A stretch of 5,280 bases of DNA. Origin: Legionellales bacterium (GTDB lineage Bacteria; Pseudomonadota; Gammaproteobacteria; Legionellales; Legionellaceae). Location of the stretch: contig DNMA01000048.1 in the NCBI GenBank assembly GCA_003489505.1, positions 1 to 5,280 of the forward strand, written 5' to 3'. Both the position numbers and the translations under genes were made by a program. The notes under the pieces were generated by a model. It was not told the origin of the DNA. It did not search any database and saw only the letters and a program-made list of their open reading frames with translations. The stretch's first letter is position 1. Every line of letters starts with the position of its first letter. This document shows, in pieces, positions 1 to 5,280 of the stretch.

Positions 1-82
1 CTAGAAATAAACAAAGATTGTAAAATCTTGGAATTATTTTGAAGAACAATAGTTTATTAAAATCAAACAATACATCCTCTAT

Positions 83-111
83 TTGAATGTGCGCTAACGC
101 ACATCTATGAA
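83..111 (+). promoter_or_regulatory. Candidate sigma70-type promoter with inverted repeat in the spacer
   Basis: TTGAAT at 83-88 and TATGAA at 106-111 are separated by 17 bases. Each matches the -35 and -10 consensus in four of six positions. The spacer is almost filled by a perfect inverted repeat, ATGTGCG-CTAA-CGCACAT (87-104, 7-base arms, 4-base centre). A repressor or activator bound there would sit directly on the promoter. The first downstream gene would be the short reading frame at 183, with a leader of roughly 65 bases. The same repeat could instead be a weak transcript-end hairpin for a gene entering from the left, but no T-run follows it on either strand. The repeat is directly seen; the promoter role is inference. 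Confidence 0.35.
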
Positions 112-182
112 AAACTATTTATGGCTAACTATCTAGAGACATATATAAGTAAAAAAAATATACTACATAGGGGAAAAAAATA

Positions 183-305
183 ATGACAAATTTAATGCAA
201 TTTTTTGTTGATGGAATCAGTTACGCATCTAGCCATATCGAATGGCTATATCATGCGTCAGACCGTAGATTTTTAGTCGAAAGAAGACTTTCTTCTATTC
301 GTTAG
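183..305 (+). CDS. Small 40-residue protein, possibly DUF3563-like
   Basis: ATG at 183 is preceded by AGGGGA at 169-174 with an 8-base spacer, the best ribosome binding site on the left side of the window. The frame runs 40 codons to TAG at 303-305. The product begins MTNLMQFFVDG and has a basic C-terminal half (WLYHASDRRFLVERRL, residues 21-36). That half resembles the YLAxAxDxxxLERRxR pattern of small DUF3563-type proteins, whose function is unknown. I see no signal peptide or clear membrane segment. The frame contains two strong inverted repeats (223-258 and 282-296), unusual for such a short coding region, so part of the stretch might act as RNA. It stands alone: the next gene starts 306 bases downstream. 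The resemblance is by eye from a short motif and may be coincidental. Confidence 0.45.
   Translation: MTNLMQFFVDGISYASSHIEWLYHASDRRFLVERRLSSIR
223..258 (+). repeat. Two-part inverted repeat (long hairpin) inside the small reading frame
   Basis: The outer arms are ACGCAT (223-228) and ATGCGT (253-258). The inner arms are TAGCCAT (230-236) and ATGGCTA (242-248), around the loop ATCGA. The arms are separated by one base on the left and four on the right, so 13 base pairs form around a small asymmetric internal loop. This is much more pairing than expected in 36 bases. It could fold in the mRNA of the small gene, or be part of a non-coding RNA or a protein-binding site. No T-run follows, so it is not an intrinsic terminator. 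Confidence 0.6.
282..296 (+). repeat. Short inverted repeat near the end of the small reading frame
   Basis: AGAAGA (282-287) and TCTTCT (291-296) are perfect complements around the three-base loop CTT. It lies 24 bases after the longer hairpin and just before the TAG stop at 303. The DNA after it (ATTCG) is not a T-run, so a terminator role is not supported. The codons here read ERRLSS, so the symmetry may simply reflect arginine/leucine/serine codon choice. Confidence 0.4.
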
Positions 306-611
306 CAAGCGTTATGTCATATGTATTATTTGTCTAAATACTATATAAATAAATTTGCCATACAGCGAAGATCTAACACACTCTAGAGCAATTATATAAT
401 TGTAATATATAAATTAAGAACGTAAAAATAAGAAACAAATCCTGCACGCGGTTAATATTGAATATAGCTCTATATATCCTATTTAATGAGGGTATATTTT
501 TCCAAGTTGCATTGCGAATTTACAAGGGCTAAGCCATTAAATTCCATATTTCATTATTGAATAATAACTTTGATTAGTGTAATTATTGAGTTAGTGCCAT
601 GAGGGATAAGT
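306..611. other. AT-rich intergenic region upstream of the HerA gene
   Basis: I see no gene of useful length here on either strand. It contains a perfect 14-base palindrome, CAATTATATAATTG (389-402), which includes a TATAAT hexamer at 395-400 without a convincing -35 partner. Closer to the HerA gene, TGTAAT (578-583) could be a -10 element, with TTATTG (554-559) 18 bases upstream as a poor -35. This would give a leader of about 25 bases. The HerA ribosome binding site AGGG lies at 602-605. The region is long enough for regulatory sites or a small RNA, but nothing beyond these points can be supported from sequence alone. Confidence 0.5.
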
Positions 612-2246
612 ATGAGCTTTGAATTAAATCCAGCTAAGACAACGTCAAGTGACATTGTTATTGGCATTGTAGGAAATGTAACTGGCAGTAGCGCAACCTG
701 TAGAATTAATGCTACGGCCTTAAAGCAACTCCAAACAAGCCCTGAAAAAGTATTCAGAATGGCGGGGCTTGTCGGCAGTCAAGTTAAAATATCTTTAGAT
801 GATATATGGTTGATAGCAGATATTAGAGAGGTAAAGCGTTTTGTTGATGAAAAGGGTGATTGGATTGTTGCAGAGATAGATTTTTTAGGGGAAGGCGATA
901 AGCTTGAAAATGGAAATTTAAAGAATTTTAGGAGAGCCGTTTCCTATTACCCTAGACCAGGCAGCAATGTGTATGCTGTCACTCAAGACGACTTGCGTCA
1001 TGCATTCGCAGCTGATGATCGTTTTCATATAGAAATCGGCACAATACATCCTACTCTTGATGTTAGAGCTCCACTTTGTGTAGACGCCATGCTCGGAAAA
1101 CACTTTGCTATCCTCGGCTCGACAGGAACGGGAAAATCAACGCTCCTGGCATTGATGCTTCATAAAATAGTAGAACGCTCGCCACATGGGCATATCGTTG
1201 TGATAGATCCTCATGGAGAATATGCAACCTCATTTAAGGATACGGGCGAGATTTTTAATATTGAAACTCTGAAGCTGCCATACTGGGTTATGAATTTTGA
1301 GGAACACTGTGAGGTTCTAATAAAAAATGATGGAAGGGACGCAGAGCAAGAAAAAGATGTTTTAAGAACATGCTTACTTTTGGCTAGATCAAGAAACAAT
1401 TTAGCACAATCAGTAAAAAATTTAAGTGTAGACACTCCTGTGCCTTATTCCATGAATGATTTACTTTCAGTTATTAGCGACCAAATGGGTAAGCTTGATA
1501 ACAAATCTGCAGCAACTCACTATATTCGTCTCAAAATAAAAATTGAAGAATTAACTAATGATCCTAGATATTCATTTATGTTTGATAGAACGCTGTTCTT
1601 CGAAACGTTAGAAAATATAATATCAACTCTTCTTAGGATGCCAGCCAAAGGTAAACCTATTTCAATAATAGATCTTTCAAGAATCCCATCTGAACTGATT
1701 AATGTTGTCGTTGCAGTACTCTCTAGATTGATTTTTGACTTTGCCATTTGGTCTCGCGCCGAAGAGCCAAAACCAATCCTACTTATTTGTGAAGAAGCTC
1801 AGCGCTATCTGCCATCAGATCGAGTTAATACAAATGCAGCTTCGCGTCGTATTCTGGAGCGAATAGCAAAAGAAGGACGTAAATATGGAGTATCCCTTGG
1901 TCTAGTCTCACAAAGGCCCTCTGATCTTTCAGAAAGCGCGTTGTCTCAATGTGGAACTATGTTGGCAATGCGGCTTAATAACGATCGCGATCAGGCAGTA
2001 TTACGCAGTACAATGCCAGAAGTTGGAAGAAGTTTTGTTGAGGCAATTCAGGCCTTAAGAAATCGTGAGTGTATTATATGTGGCGAAGGCGTAACAATTC
2101 CAATACGTGTAAGAATTGATGAAATTGACGCAAAATACAAGCCATCATCAGAAAATCCAATTTTTAGCGAATTGTGGAATAAATCTACTGAAGAAACTGA
2201 AGCAATTAACAGAACAACTCATCGATGGATAAATCAGGAGTTCTAA
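612..2246 (+). CDS. HerA/DUF87 family hexameric ATPase
   Basis: The 544-residue product has the HerA-family layout. An N-terminal beta-rich region (about residues 12-110) fits a HAS-barrel. A P-loop core follows, with Walker A GSTGTGKS (169-176), the family-typical VVIDPHGEY strand (196-204), a Walker B strand LLICEEAQ with paired acidic residues E394/E395, and the conserved tail ERIAKEGRKYG...SQRPSDLS (416-440) that carries the likely arginine finger and sensor residues. Residues about 215-345 form the helical insertion seen in these motors. The length is close to the usual 500-600 residues and the motifs are intact. HerA proteins form hexameric rings that translocate duplex DNA. They pair with NurA in end resection or with other nucleases in phage-defence modules. 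No nuclease gene is adjacent. The ATG start is supported by AGGG six bases upstream; an ATG at 599 is out of frame and stops quickly. Family assignment is firm; substrate and pathway are unknown. Confidence 0.93.
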   Translation: MSFELNPAKTTSSDIVIGIVGNVTGSSATCRINATALKQLQTSPEKVFRMAGLVGSQVKISLDDIWLIADIREVKRFVDEKGDWIVAEIDFLGEGDKLENGNLKNFRRAVSYYPRPGSNVYAVTQDDLRHAFAADDRFHIEIGTIHPTLDVRAPLCVDAMLGKHFAILGSTGTGKSTLLALMLHKIVERSPHGHIVVIDPHGEYATSFKDTGEIFNIETLKLPYWVMNFEEHCEVLIKNDGRDAEQEKDVLRTCLLLARSRNNLAQSVKNLSVDTPVPYSMNDLLSVISDQMGKLDNKSAATHYIRLKIKIEELTNDPRYSFMFDRTLFFETLENIISTLLRMPAKGKPISIIDLSRIPSELINVVVAVLSRLIFDFAIWSRAEEPKPILLICEEAQRYLPSDRVNTNAASRRILERIAKEGRKYGVSLGLVSQRPSDLSESALSQCGTMLAMRLNNDRDQAVLRSTMPEVGRSFVEAIQALRNRECIICGEGVTIPIRVRIDEIDAKYKPSSENPIFSELWNKSTEETEAINRTTHRWINQEF

Positions 2247-2279
2247 ACACCAGACTTTTTCATCAGTAGAGTAGACAAA

Positions 2280-2501
2280 ATGCAATCAATAAAAGAACAA
2301 ATTCAGAAAATGTCTGGCGAACAGTCCCCGGTTGTGGTGTGGCTGAAAGGCGGTGATAAAATTTTTGGAAGAGTTAAATTTATTGATAATGATTATTTAA
2401 TAGTCGAGGTAACAGGAGAAATGTCTGAATTTCAAAGCTATAATGCTCTTATTTTGCTTGATCAGATTGCCGCCGTTGCTTGGACTATACCAAGAGATTA
2501 A
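2280..2501 (+). CDS. Small Sm/LSm-like beta-barrel protein
   Basis: The 73-residue product reads like a single Sm fold. It has a short N-terminal helix (residues 1-12), then strands VVVWLKGG, KIFGRVKFID and YLIVEVTG that match the Sm1 pattern (hydrophobic strand, glycine turn, G-x-V, acidic turn). A variable loop follows, then LILLDQIAAVAW (57-68) in the Sm2 position. The Hfq hallmarks (the QDxFLN-type start and YKHAIST-type Sm2 motif) are absent, so it is not a normal Hfq. Sm-fold proteins usually form rings that bind RNA; some small barrels bind DNA or protein instead. It lies 33 bases after the HerA gene on the same strand, probably co-transcribed. The ribosome binding site is weak (AGAG near 2268-2271). 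The fold assignment is inferred from strand pattern; the function is unknown. Confidence 0.6.
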   Translation: MQSIKEQIQKMSGEQSPVVVWLKGGDKIFGRVKFIDNDYLIVEVTGEMSEFQSYNALILLDQIAAVAWTIPRD

Positions 2502-2585
2502 GTTTTTCCATTTTTTGATAGTTATTTTTTGACTATTTTATGAATAAATGACTTATCATTATTAGGGAAGCTCTGAGATAATATA

Positions 2586-3134
2586 ATGCCTCGATTAATT
2601 ATAGAGCATTTAAAAATACAAAAATCATCAAGACCCATACTTATTGAAATGGATGGGAAGGTAATTGGTGATATTGCATATGGGCAAGTTAAAGATTTTT
2701 TTATATTTATAGGCGACCATGAAATCATAGCTAAGATCGGAAACAACAAATCAAATCCTATATCAATAAGCATTGAAGATAGAGAAATTATATCCCTACA
2801 ATGCTGGTCGTCAGGGATAATTAATAAAATTATCGAACTTCGTAAAATACACCAAAAAAAACAAGTTAATCGATTTTCATATCAGAAAGATAATCTTAGT
2901 AATGACTATTCTACAAAAGAAGTTTCAAATATTATCGAGGCATCCTGGGCATCTATTTTGGGAGTACCAGAGGATGCTGGGATAAAAGAAATAAGAGATG
3001 CTTATATATCTCTAATGAAAGAGAATCATCCTGATAAAGTTGCGCAGCTTAATGATCTTCAAAAGAGAATATCACAAGATAAAGCGATTGAAATCACTAT
3101 TGCATATAACTTTGCGAAAAAAAATGTTAAATAA
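2586..3134 (+). CDS. J-domain protein with N-terminal beta-sandwich domain
   Basis: The 182-residue product has two parts. Residues about 12-74 match a widespread bacterial beta-sandwich module: an R-x-x-I-x-I-x-x-DGK-x-IG-x-I start, a G-x-x-x-x-F turn, GDHEIIAKIG, then SN and a closing strand with a cysteine (C73). After a polar linker (about 85-115), residues 118-180 form a J-domain: WASILGV in helix I, KEIRDAYISLMKEN in helix II, the HPD triad at 148-150, and AIEITIAYNFAKK as helix III. J-domains stimulate the ATPase of Hsp70 (DnaK). With no zinc-binding or C-terminal DnaJ domains this is a specialised class III type. The start is fixed by an in-frame TGA at 2574-2576; the ribosome binding site is weak (TGAGA). 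It follows the Sm-like gene by 84 bases and its TAA directly abuts the next frame. A run of eight A (3117-3124) lies near its end. The J-domain call is strong; the client is unknown. Confidence 0.85.
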   Translation: MPRLIIEHLKIQKSSRPILIEMDGKVIGDIAYGQVKDFFIFIGDHEIIAKIGNNKSNPISISIEDREIISLQCWSSGIINKIIELRKIHQKKQVNRFSYQKDNLSNDYSTKEVSNIIEASWASILGVPEDAGIKEIRDAYISLMKENHPDKVAQLNDLQKRISQDKAIEITIAYNFAKKNVK

Positions 3135-3137
3135 GTG

Positions 3138-4298
3138 ATGAAATTATTCTTAAGGCTATTATTATTTAAAATGAACAATCAGGTGCGCATAATCTTGACT
3201 AAACTGCTTCCTAAAACTTACTTAGCAAGTAAATTTAATTTAAATAAATACAATATTTTTTTAAATTTTTCATCGAAAATTTTACTATCCTGTTTATTTA
3301 TTACATTGTCCTGTTTTTTAGCAATATTTTTAGTTTCCTATCCTACCAAGAAGCCTATAACACAAGAAATTATCACCTCTGAGGGCAGGAAAAATGTAAT
3401 TCATAAAATGCTTAATTCATTTGATTATTCAAAAAAACTCATAGCTCCATCACACTCTACCTTCGATTCAAATCACGAAAATCTAGCATTGGACTCAAAT
3501 TCTTTTAAAAAAAATCACGCAGAAGAAATTAGGCCGACTTGCAACAAAAACGCTGTATTTGTTTCAAATGAAGAAACTGAAATATACACGTCACCAACAG
3601 CCCAGACTGACCTAGTATTTTACAAAAATGGAAAACAATACTTTTTGGACCCGAGATTTGATCTAGAAATACTGGAAACGACGCCTGATTGGGTAAAAGT
3701 TAGAACGCTACTACCTAATTGGCCACCAGAACTTAGAGTTGAGAACGTATGGGTAAAAAAAGACAAACTAGCTAATTCCAATATTGATGATGATACAAAT
3801 AATTGTTTATATATAGATTTTGAGGATTGGAAAGATAAAGCAACACAAATAATTGATCACGCAAAGACAGCAGCTTATAATGTATTGAAAAATGATAAGC
3901 GCTGTAATCGAATAGTTAATGGGGGATTTTTAGGTGCTGGGCAGAGATTTTACCTAACTTGTTATCCATCTGATGGAGCAAAACCATATCATTATTGGTT
4001 TTCACTTCTGACTATTGACAAAAAATTACCACTTTATCTAAGAGTGGACGAGGATAAAGCTGCATCTCAATGTAATCTAGAATTAGAAAAGACAATAAAG
4101 AACAATCATATTCTTGATAATCTATATGATGCTTCAACCGGATTAGATGATTCTGAATTAAGAATAAAAGCCTCATCTTATGAATTAGTTGGAGAATCAT
4201 GGAGGATAACAATTTATTATAATTCCAAAGATTCCTTGGAAGAAAAGGCTTATTGCTATGTCGATCCGTCAGGCCGCGCTGAGATCACAATATTCTAA
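3138..4298 (+). CDS. Membrane-anchored protein with SH3-like extracytoplasmic domain
   Basis: I do not recognise a named gene. Numbering from ATG 3138 (GTG 3135 adds one residue), a basic N-terminus of about 46 residues precedes one hydrophobic segment (about 47-68, ILLSCLFITLSCFLAIFLV). A polar linker follows, then an SH3b-like domain (about 138-211: AVFVSNEETEIYTSP, DWVKVR, VENVWVKKDKL). The C-terminal region (about 238-386) holds two stretches that look related. Each has a cysteine-containing helix, a beta hairpin and a strand ending in C-Y. The last has C312 and C373 and ends YCYVDPSGRAEITIF. The expected topology is cytoplasmic N-terminus with the SH3 and C-terminal parts outside the membrane. 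The start is uncertain: GTG 3135 and ATG 3138 directly follow the preceding TAA with no visible ribosome binding site, suggesting coupled reinitiation; ATG 3171 is an alternative. The frame is the same as the J-domain gene. Very AT-rich: only 8 of 60 bases at 3241-3300 are G or C. No terminator is seen after it. Confidence 0.7.
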   Translation: MKLFLRLLLFKMNNQVRIILTKLLPKTYLASKFNLNKYNIFLNFSSKILLSCLFITLSCFLAIFLVSYPTKKPITQEIITSEGRKNVIHKMLNSFDYSKKLIAPSHSTFDSNHENLALDSNSFKKNHAEEIRPTCNKNAVFVSNEETEIYTSPTAQTDLVFYKNGKQYFLDPRFDLEILETTPDWVKVRTLLPNWPPELRVENVWVKKDKLANSNIDDDTNNCLYIDFEDWKDKATQIIDHAKTAAYNVLKNDKRCNRIVNGGFLGAGQRFYLTCYPSDGAKPYHYWFSLLTIDKKLPLYLRVDEDKAASQCNLELEKTIKNNHILDNLYDASTGLDDSELRIKASSYELVGESWRITIYYNSKDSLEEKAYCYVDPSGRAEITIF

Positions 4299-4324
4299 AG
4301 CTAATACCATTGCTGTTAATTCTC

Positions 4325-5149
4325 CTATTCATTTACAACGCTCATTTGCGATATATGACCTCCCTTTATTATTCGTATGTTACTAATTTTTCCTGGAGTC
4401 TTAGAATTTAATCTATTTTGAGTGTCATTATTTTTTGTATTGGTATCGGCGCTGCTTAAATCTGAAGTTGTTATTCTGCCAATATTCATAGATGAGTTAT
4501 TGGCAGAATTACGCAAAGTTAAAGAAATAATTCCTACTTCAGATGCAAGACGTAGCTTTTCAGCCTCAATAGCCGTAGCCTCTAGAGTAACAGATTTTGC
4601 TACCTGTGCAGTGTCCTGTCGTTCCTTACTAATCTGATCAATTGCCATTACTTTCATGTTTTGAAGGATTGTATCTACATATCCTTCATGGGTATTATTA
4701 TCCGTCCTTGTTAAGGCGACATCAACATGATCTCCAGGCATAATGAAACCAGCAACACCTCGCACGTCGTCAACTCTTATTGTGACAGCAATTTTTCCTT
4801 CACCAATAGCAGCCGCCAGTGATGGTTTCTGACCTGGATTAGTGAGCTGATTTAATAAAATTGGTGAAGATTTTGGGATATTAGTCAAGGCGTAGCGAGC
4901 CTGATCACCTTGTTTAATAATTTCATCAATCGCCTTCACTGCCCCTTCTGGAAATTCCGGGGCCGACCATGGAACCTCAAGTAAATCCTGTGCATTTATG
5001 CTCGCACCATAAGGTAAGGCTCTAGCAGTAACCACAATCTTATTATTTACTATATCCTTAGGATGGCTTACCAGGCTACGAACCATTAGTGCAGCTACAA
5101 GTCCTGCAAAAAGAGCTACAACCACTATTATTATAGTCGTTGTTTTCAT
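4325..5149 (-). CDS. cpaB: Flp pilus assembly protein CpaB (RcpC/CpaB family)
   Basis: The 274-residue product starts with a basic residue and one hydrophobic segment (about 5-26), which anchors it in the inner membrane. Residues about 35-100 form a SAF domain (VVTARALPYGASINAQDL, then VPW and later ILLNQL). The RcpC/CpaB domain follows at about 112-215, with the characteristic AVTIRVDDVRGVAGFIMPGDHVDV stretch and a VTLEATAIEAEKLRLASEVGIISLTLR core. A low-complexity Ser/Asn/Thr-rich linker (about 214-253) leads to a short terminal strand. In Tad/Flp pilus machines CpaB works in the periplasm with the secretin CpaC. The start is well supported by AAGGTGG (complement of 5159-5165) nine bases upstream. 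The next - strand position downstream is occupied by the convergent + strand operon, so cpaC does not follow as in the usual flp-cpaA-cpaB-cpaC order. Confidence 0.93.
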   Translation of the reverse strand: MKTTTIIIVVVALFAGLVAALMVRSLVSHPKDIVNNKIVVTARALPYGASINAQDLLEVPWSAPEFPEGAVKAIDEIIKQGDQARYALTNIPKSSPILLNQLTNPGQKPSLAAAIGEGKIAVTIRVDDVRGVAGFIMPGDHVDVALTRTDNNTHEGYVDTILQNMKVMAIDQISKERQDTAQVAKSVTLEATAIEAEKLRLASEVGIISLTLRNSANNSSMNIGRITTSDLSSADTNTKNNDTQNRLNSKTPGKISNIRIIKGGHISQMSVVNE

Positions 5150-5183
5150 TTAATTAAACCACCTTTGCCCAAGAGGCGCTAAA

Positions 5184-5211
5184 ACTGTACCTGAGTATAG
5201 GATTGTATCAA
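5184..5211 (-). promoter_or_regulatory. Candidate promoter region of cpaB
   Basis: On the - strand, TTGATA (complement of 5206-5211, five of six to TTGACA) is followed after 16 bases by TACAGT (complement of 5184-5189, four of six to TATAAT). An overlapping alternative uses TATACT (complement of 5194-5199) as -10, with only a T-run 17 bases upstream as -35. Either would give cpaB its own start point between the upstream terminator and its ribosome binding site. The terminator placement makes a promoter here likely; the exact hexamers are uncertain. Confidence 0.35.
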
Positions 5212-5230
5212 TTAGCAAAAAATATATACT

Positions 5231-5261
5231 AAAAAAAATACAGGCTTACTCGTCTGTATTT
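5231..5261 (-). terminator. Intrinsic terminator on the - strand upstream of cpaB
   Basis: Read on the - strand, AAATACAG (complement of 5254-5261) and CTGTATTT (complement of 5236-5243) form a perfect 8-base-pair stem around a 10-base loop. It runs into eight consecutive T (complement of 5231-5238). This is the classic rho-independent layout, though the stem is AT-rich and of modest strength. It would end, or partly attenuate, a - strand transcript entering from beyond the right edge. In Tad loci the gene before cpaB is often the pilin or prepilin peptidase gene, which may explain partial termination here. It would not act on the + strand, where the A-run precedes the hairpin. Confidence 0.65.
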
Positions 5262-5280
5262 AGTAATTGAACAATCAACG

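Noticed and set aside
14..29. AAGATT/AATCTT stem near the left edge
   Set aside because: Six AT-rich pairs without a T-run; expected by chance at this composition.
1..42. Open frame from the left edge (13 codons to TGA at 40-42) that could be the tail of an upstream gene
   Set aside because: Too short to tell from chance in AT-rich DNA; no domain can be read from it.
486..560. 24-codon frame starting at ATG 486
   Set aside because: No ribosome binding site and no recognisable features.
2515..2540. ATAGT/ACTAT stem after the Sm-like gene, near T-rich DNA
   Set aside because: Only five AT base pairs with a nine-base loop; too weak for a terminator call, and the genes either side could be co-transcribed.
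4299..4324. Possible shared terminator between the convergent genes
   Set aside because: No stem of useful length is present in the 26-base gap.
4422..4637. Open frame of 71 codons on the + strand opposite cpaB
   Set aside because: Lies wholly inside the well-supported cpaB coding region on the other strand.
1..5280. CRISPR arrays, tRNA/rRNA genes, transposase genes or insertion-sequence ends
   Set aside because: No regularly spaced repeats, cloverleaf-like segments, transposase motifs or paired terminal repeats were seen.

Overview
The window is AT-rich bacterial DNA. The best clue to the host is the cpaB gene at the right end: it has the SAF/RcpC layout of Flp (Tad) pilus assembly proteins and resembles alphaproteobacterial members. 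A 40-residue reading frame near the left end has a C-terminus resembling small DUF3563-type proteins, which would also fit Proteobacteria. An AT-rich alphaproteobacterium (for example a low-GC member of the Acetobacteraceae) is my best guess. It rests on protein style and base composition only.

Layout. Positions 1-611 hold no large gene. They contain a candidate promoter with an inverted repeat filling its spacer (83-111), a short reading frame with a good ribosome binding site (183-305) and large internal hairpins, and then about 300 bases of AT-rich DNA leading to the first large gene. Positions 612-4298 carry four genes on the + strand: a HerA/DUF87 hexameric ATPase, a 73-residue Sm-like small beta-barrel protein, a J-domain protein with an N-terminal beta-sandwich domain, and a single-pass membrane protein with an SH3-like extracytoplasmic domain. 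Gaps are 33, 84 and 0 bases, so they could be one operon. Positions 4325-5149 carry cpaB on the - strand, convergent with the four-gene set and only 26 bases from it. Upstream of cpaB (5150-5280) lie its ribosome binding site, candidate promoter elements, and an intrinsic terminator that closes a - strand unit entering from the right.

How they may work together. HerA is a DNA-pumping or helicase-type motor that normally works with a nuclease (NurA, or Sir2/DUF4297-type effectors in defence systems). No nuclease is visible here. Its apparent partners are an Sm-fold protein, an Hsp70 co-chaperone fragment and a membrane-anchored sensor-like protein. I do not recognise this combination as a described system. 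Whether it is a functional unit or a chance run of genes cannot be decided from one window. The last two + strand genes are in the same reading frame, separated by a single TAA codon, so they may be a split gene, a readthrough pair or a tightly coupled pair. The J-domain and membrane-protein genes look markedly more AT-rich than cpaB.
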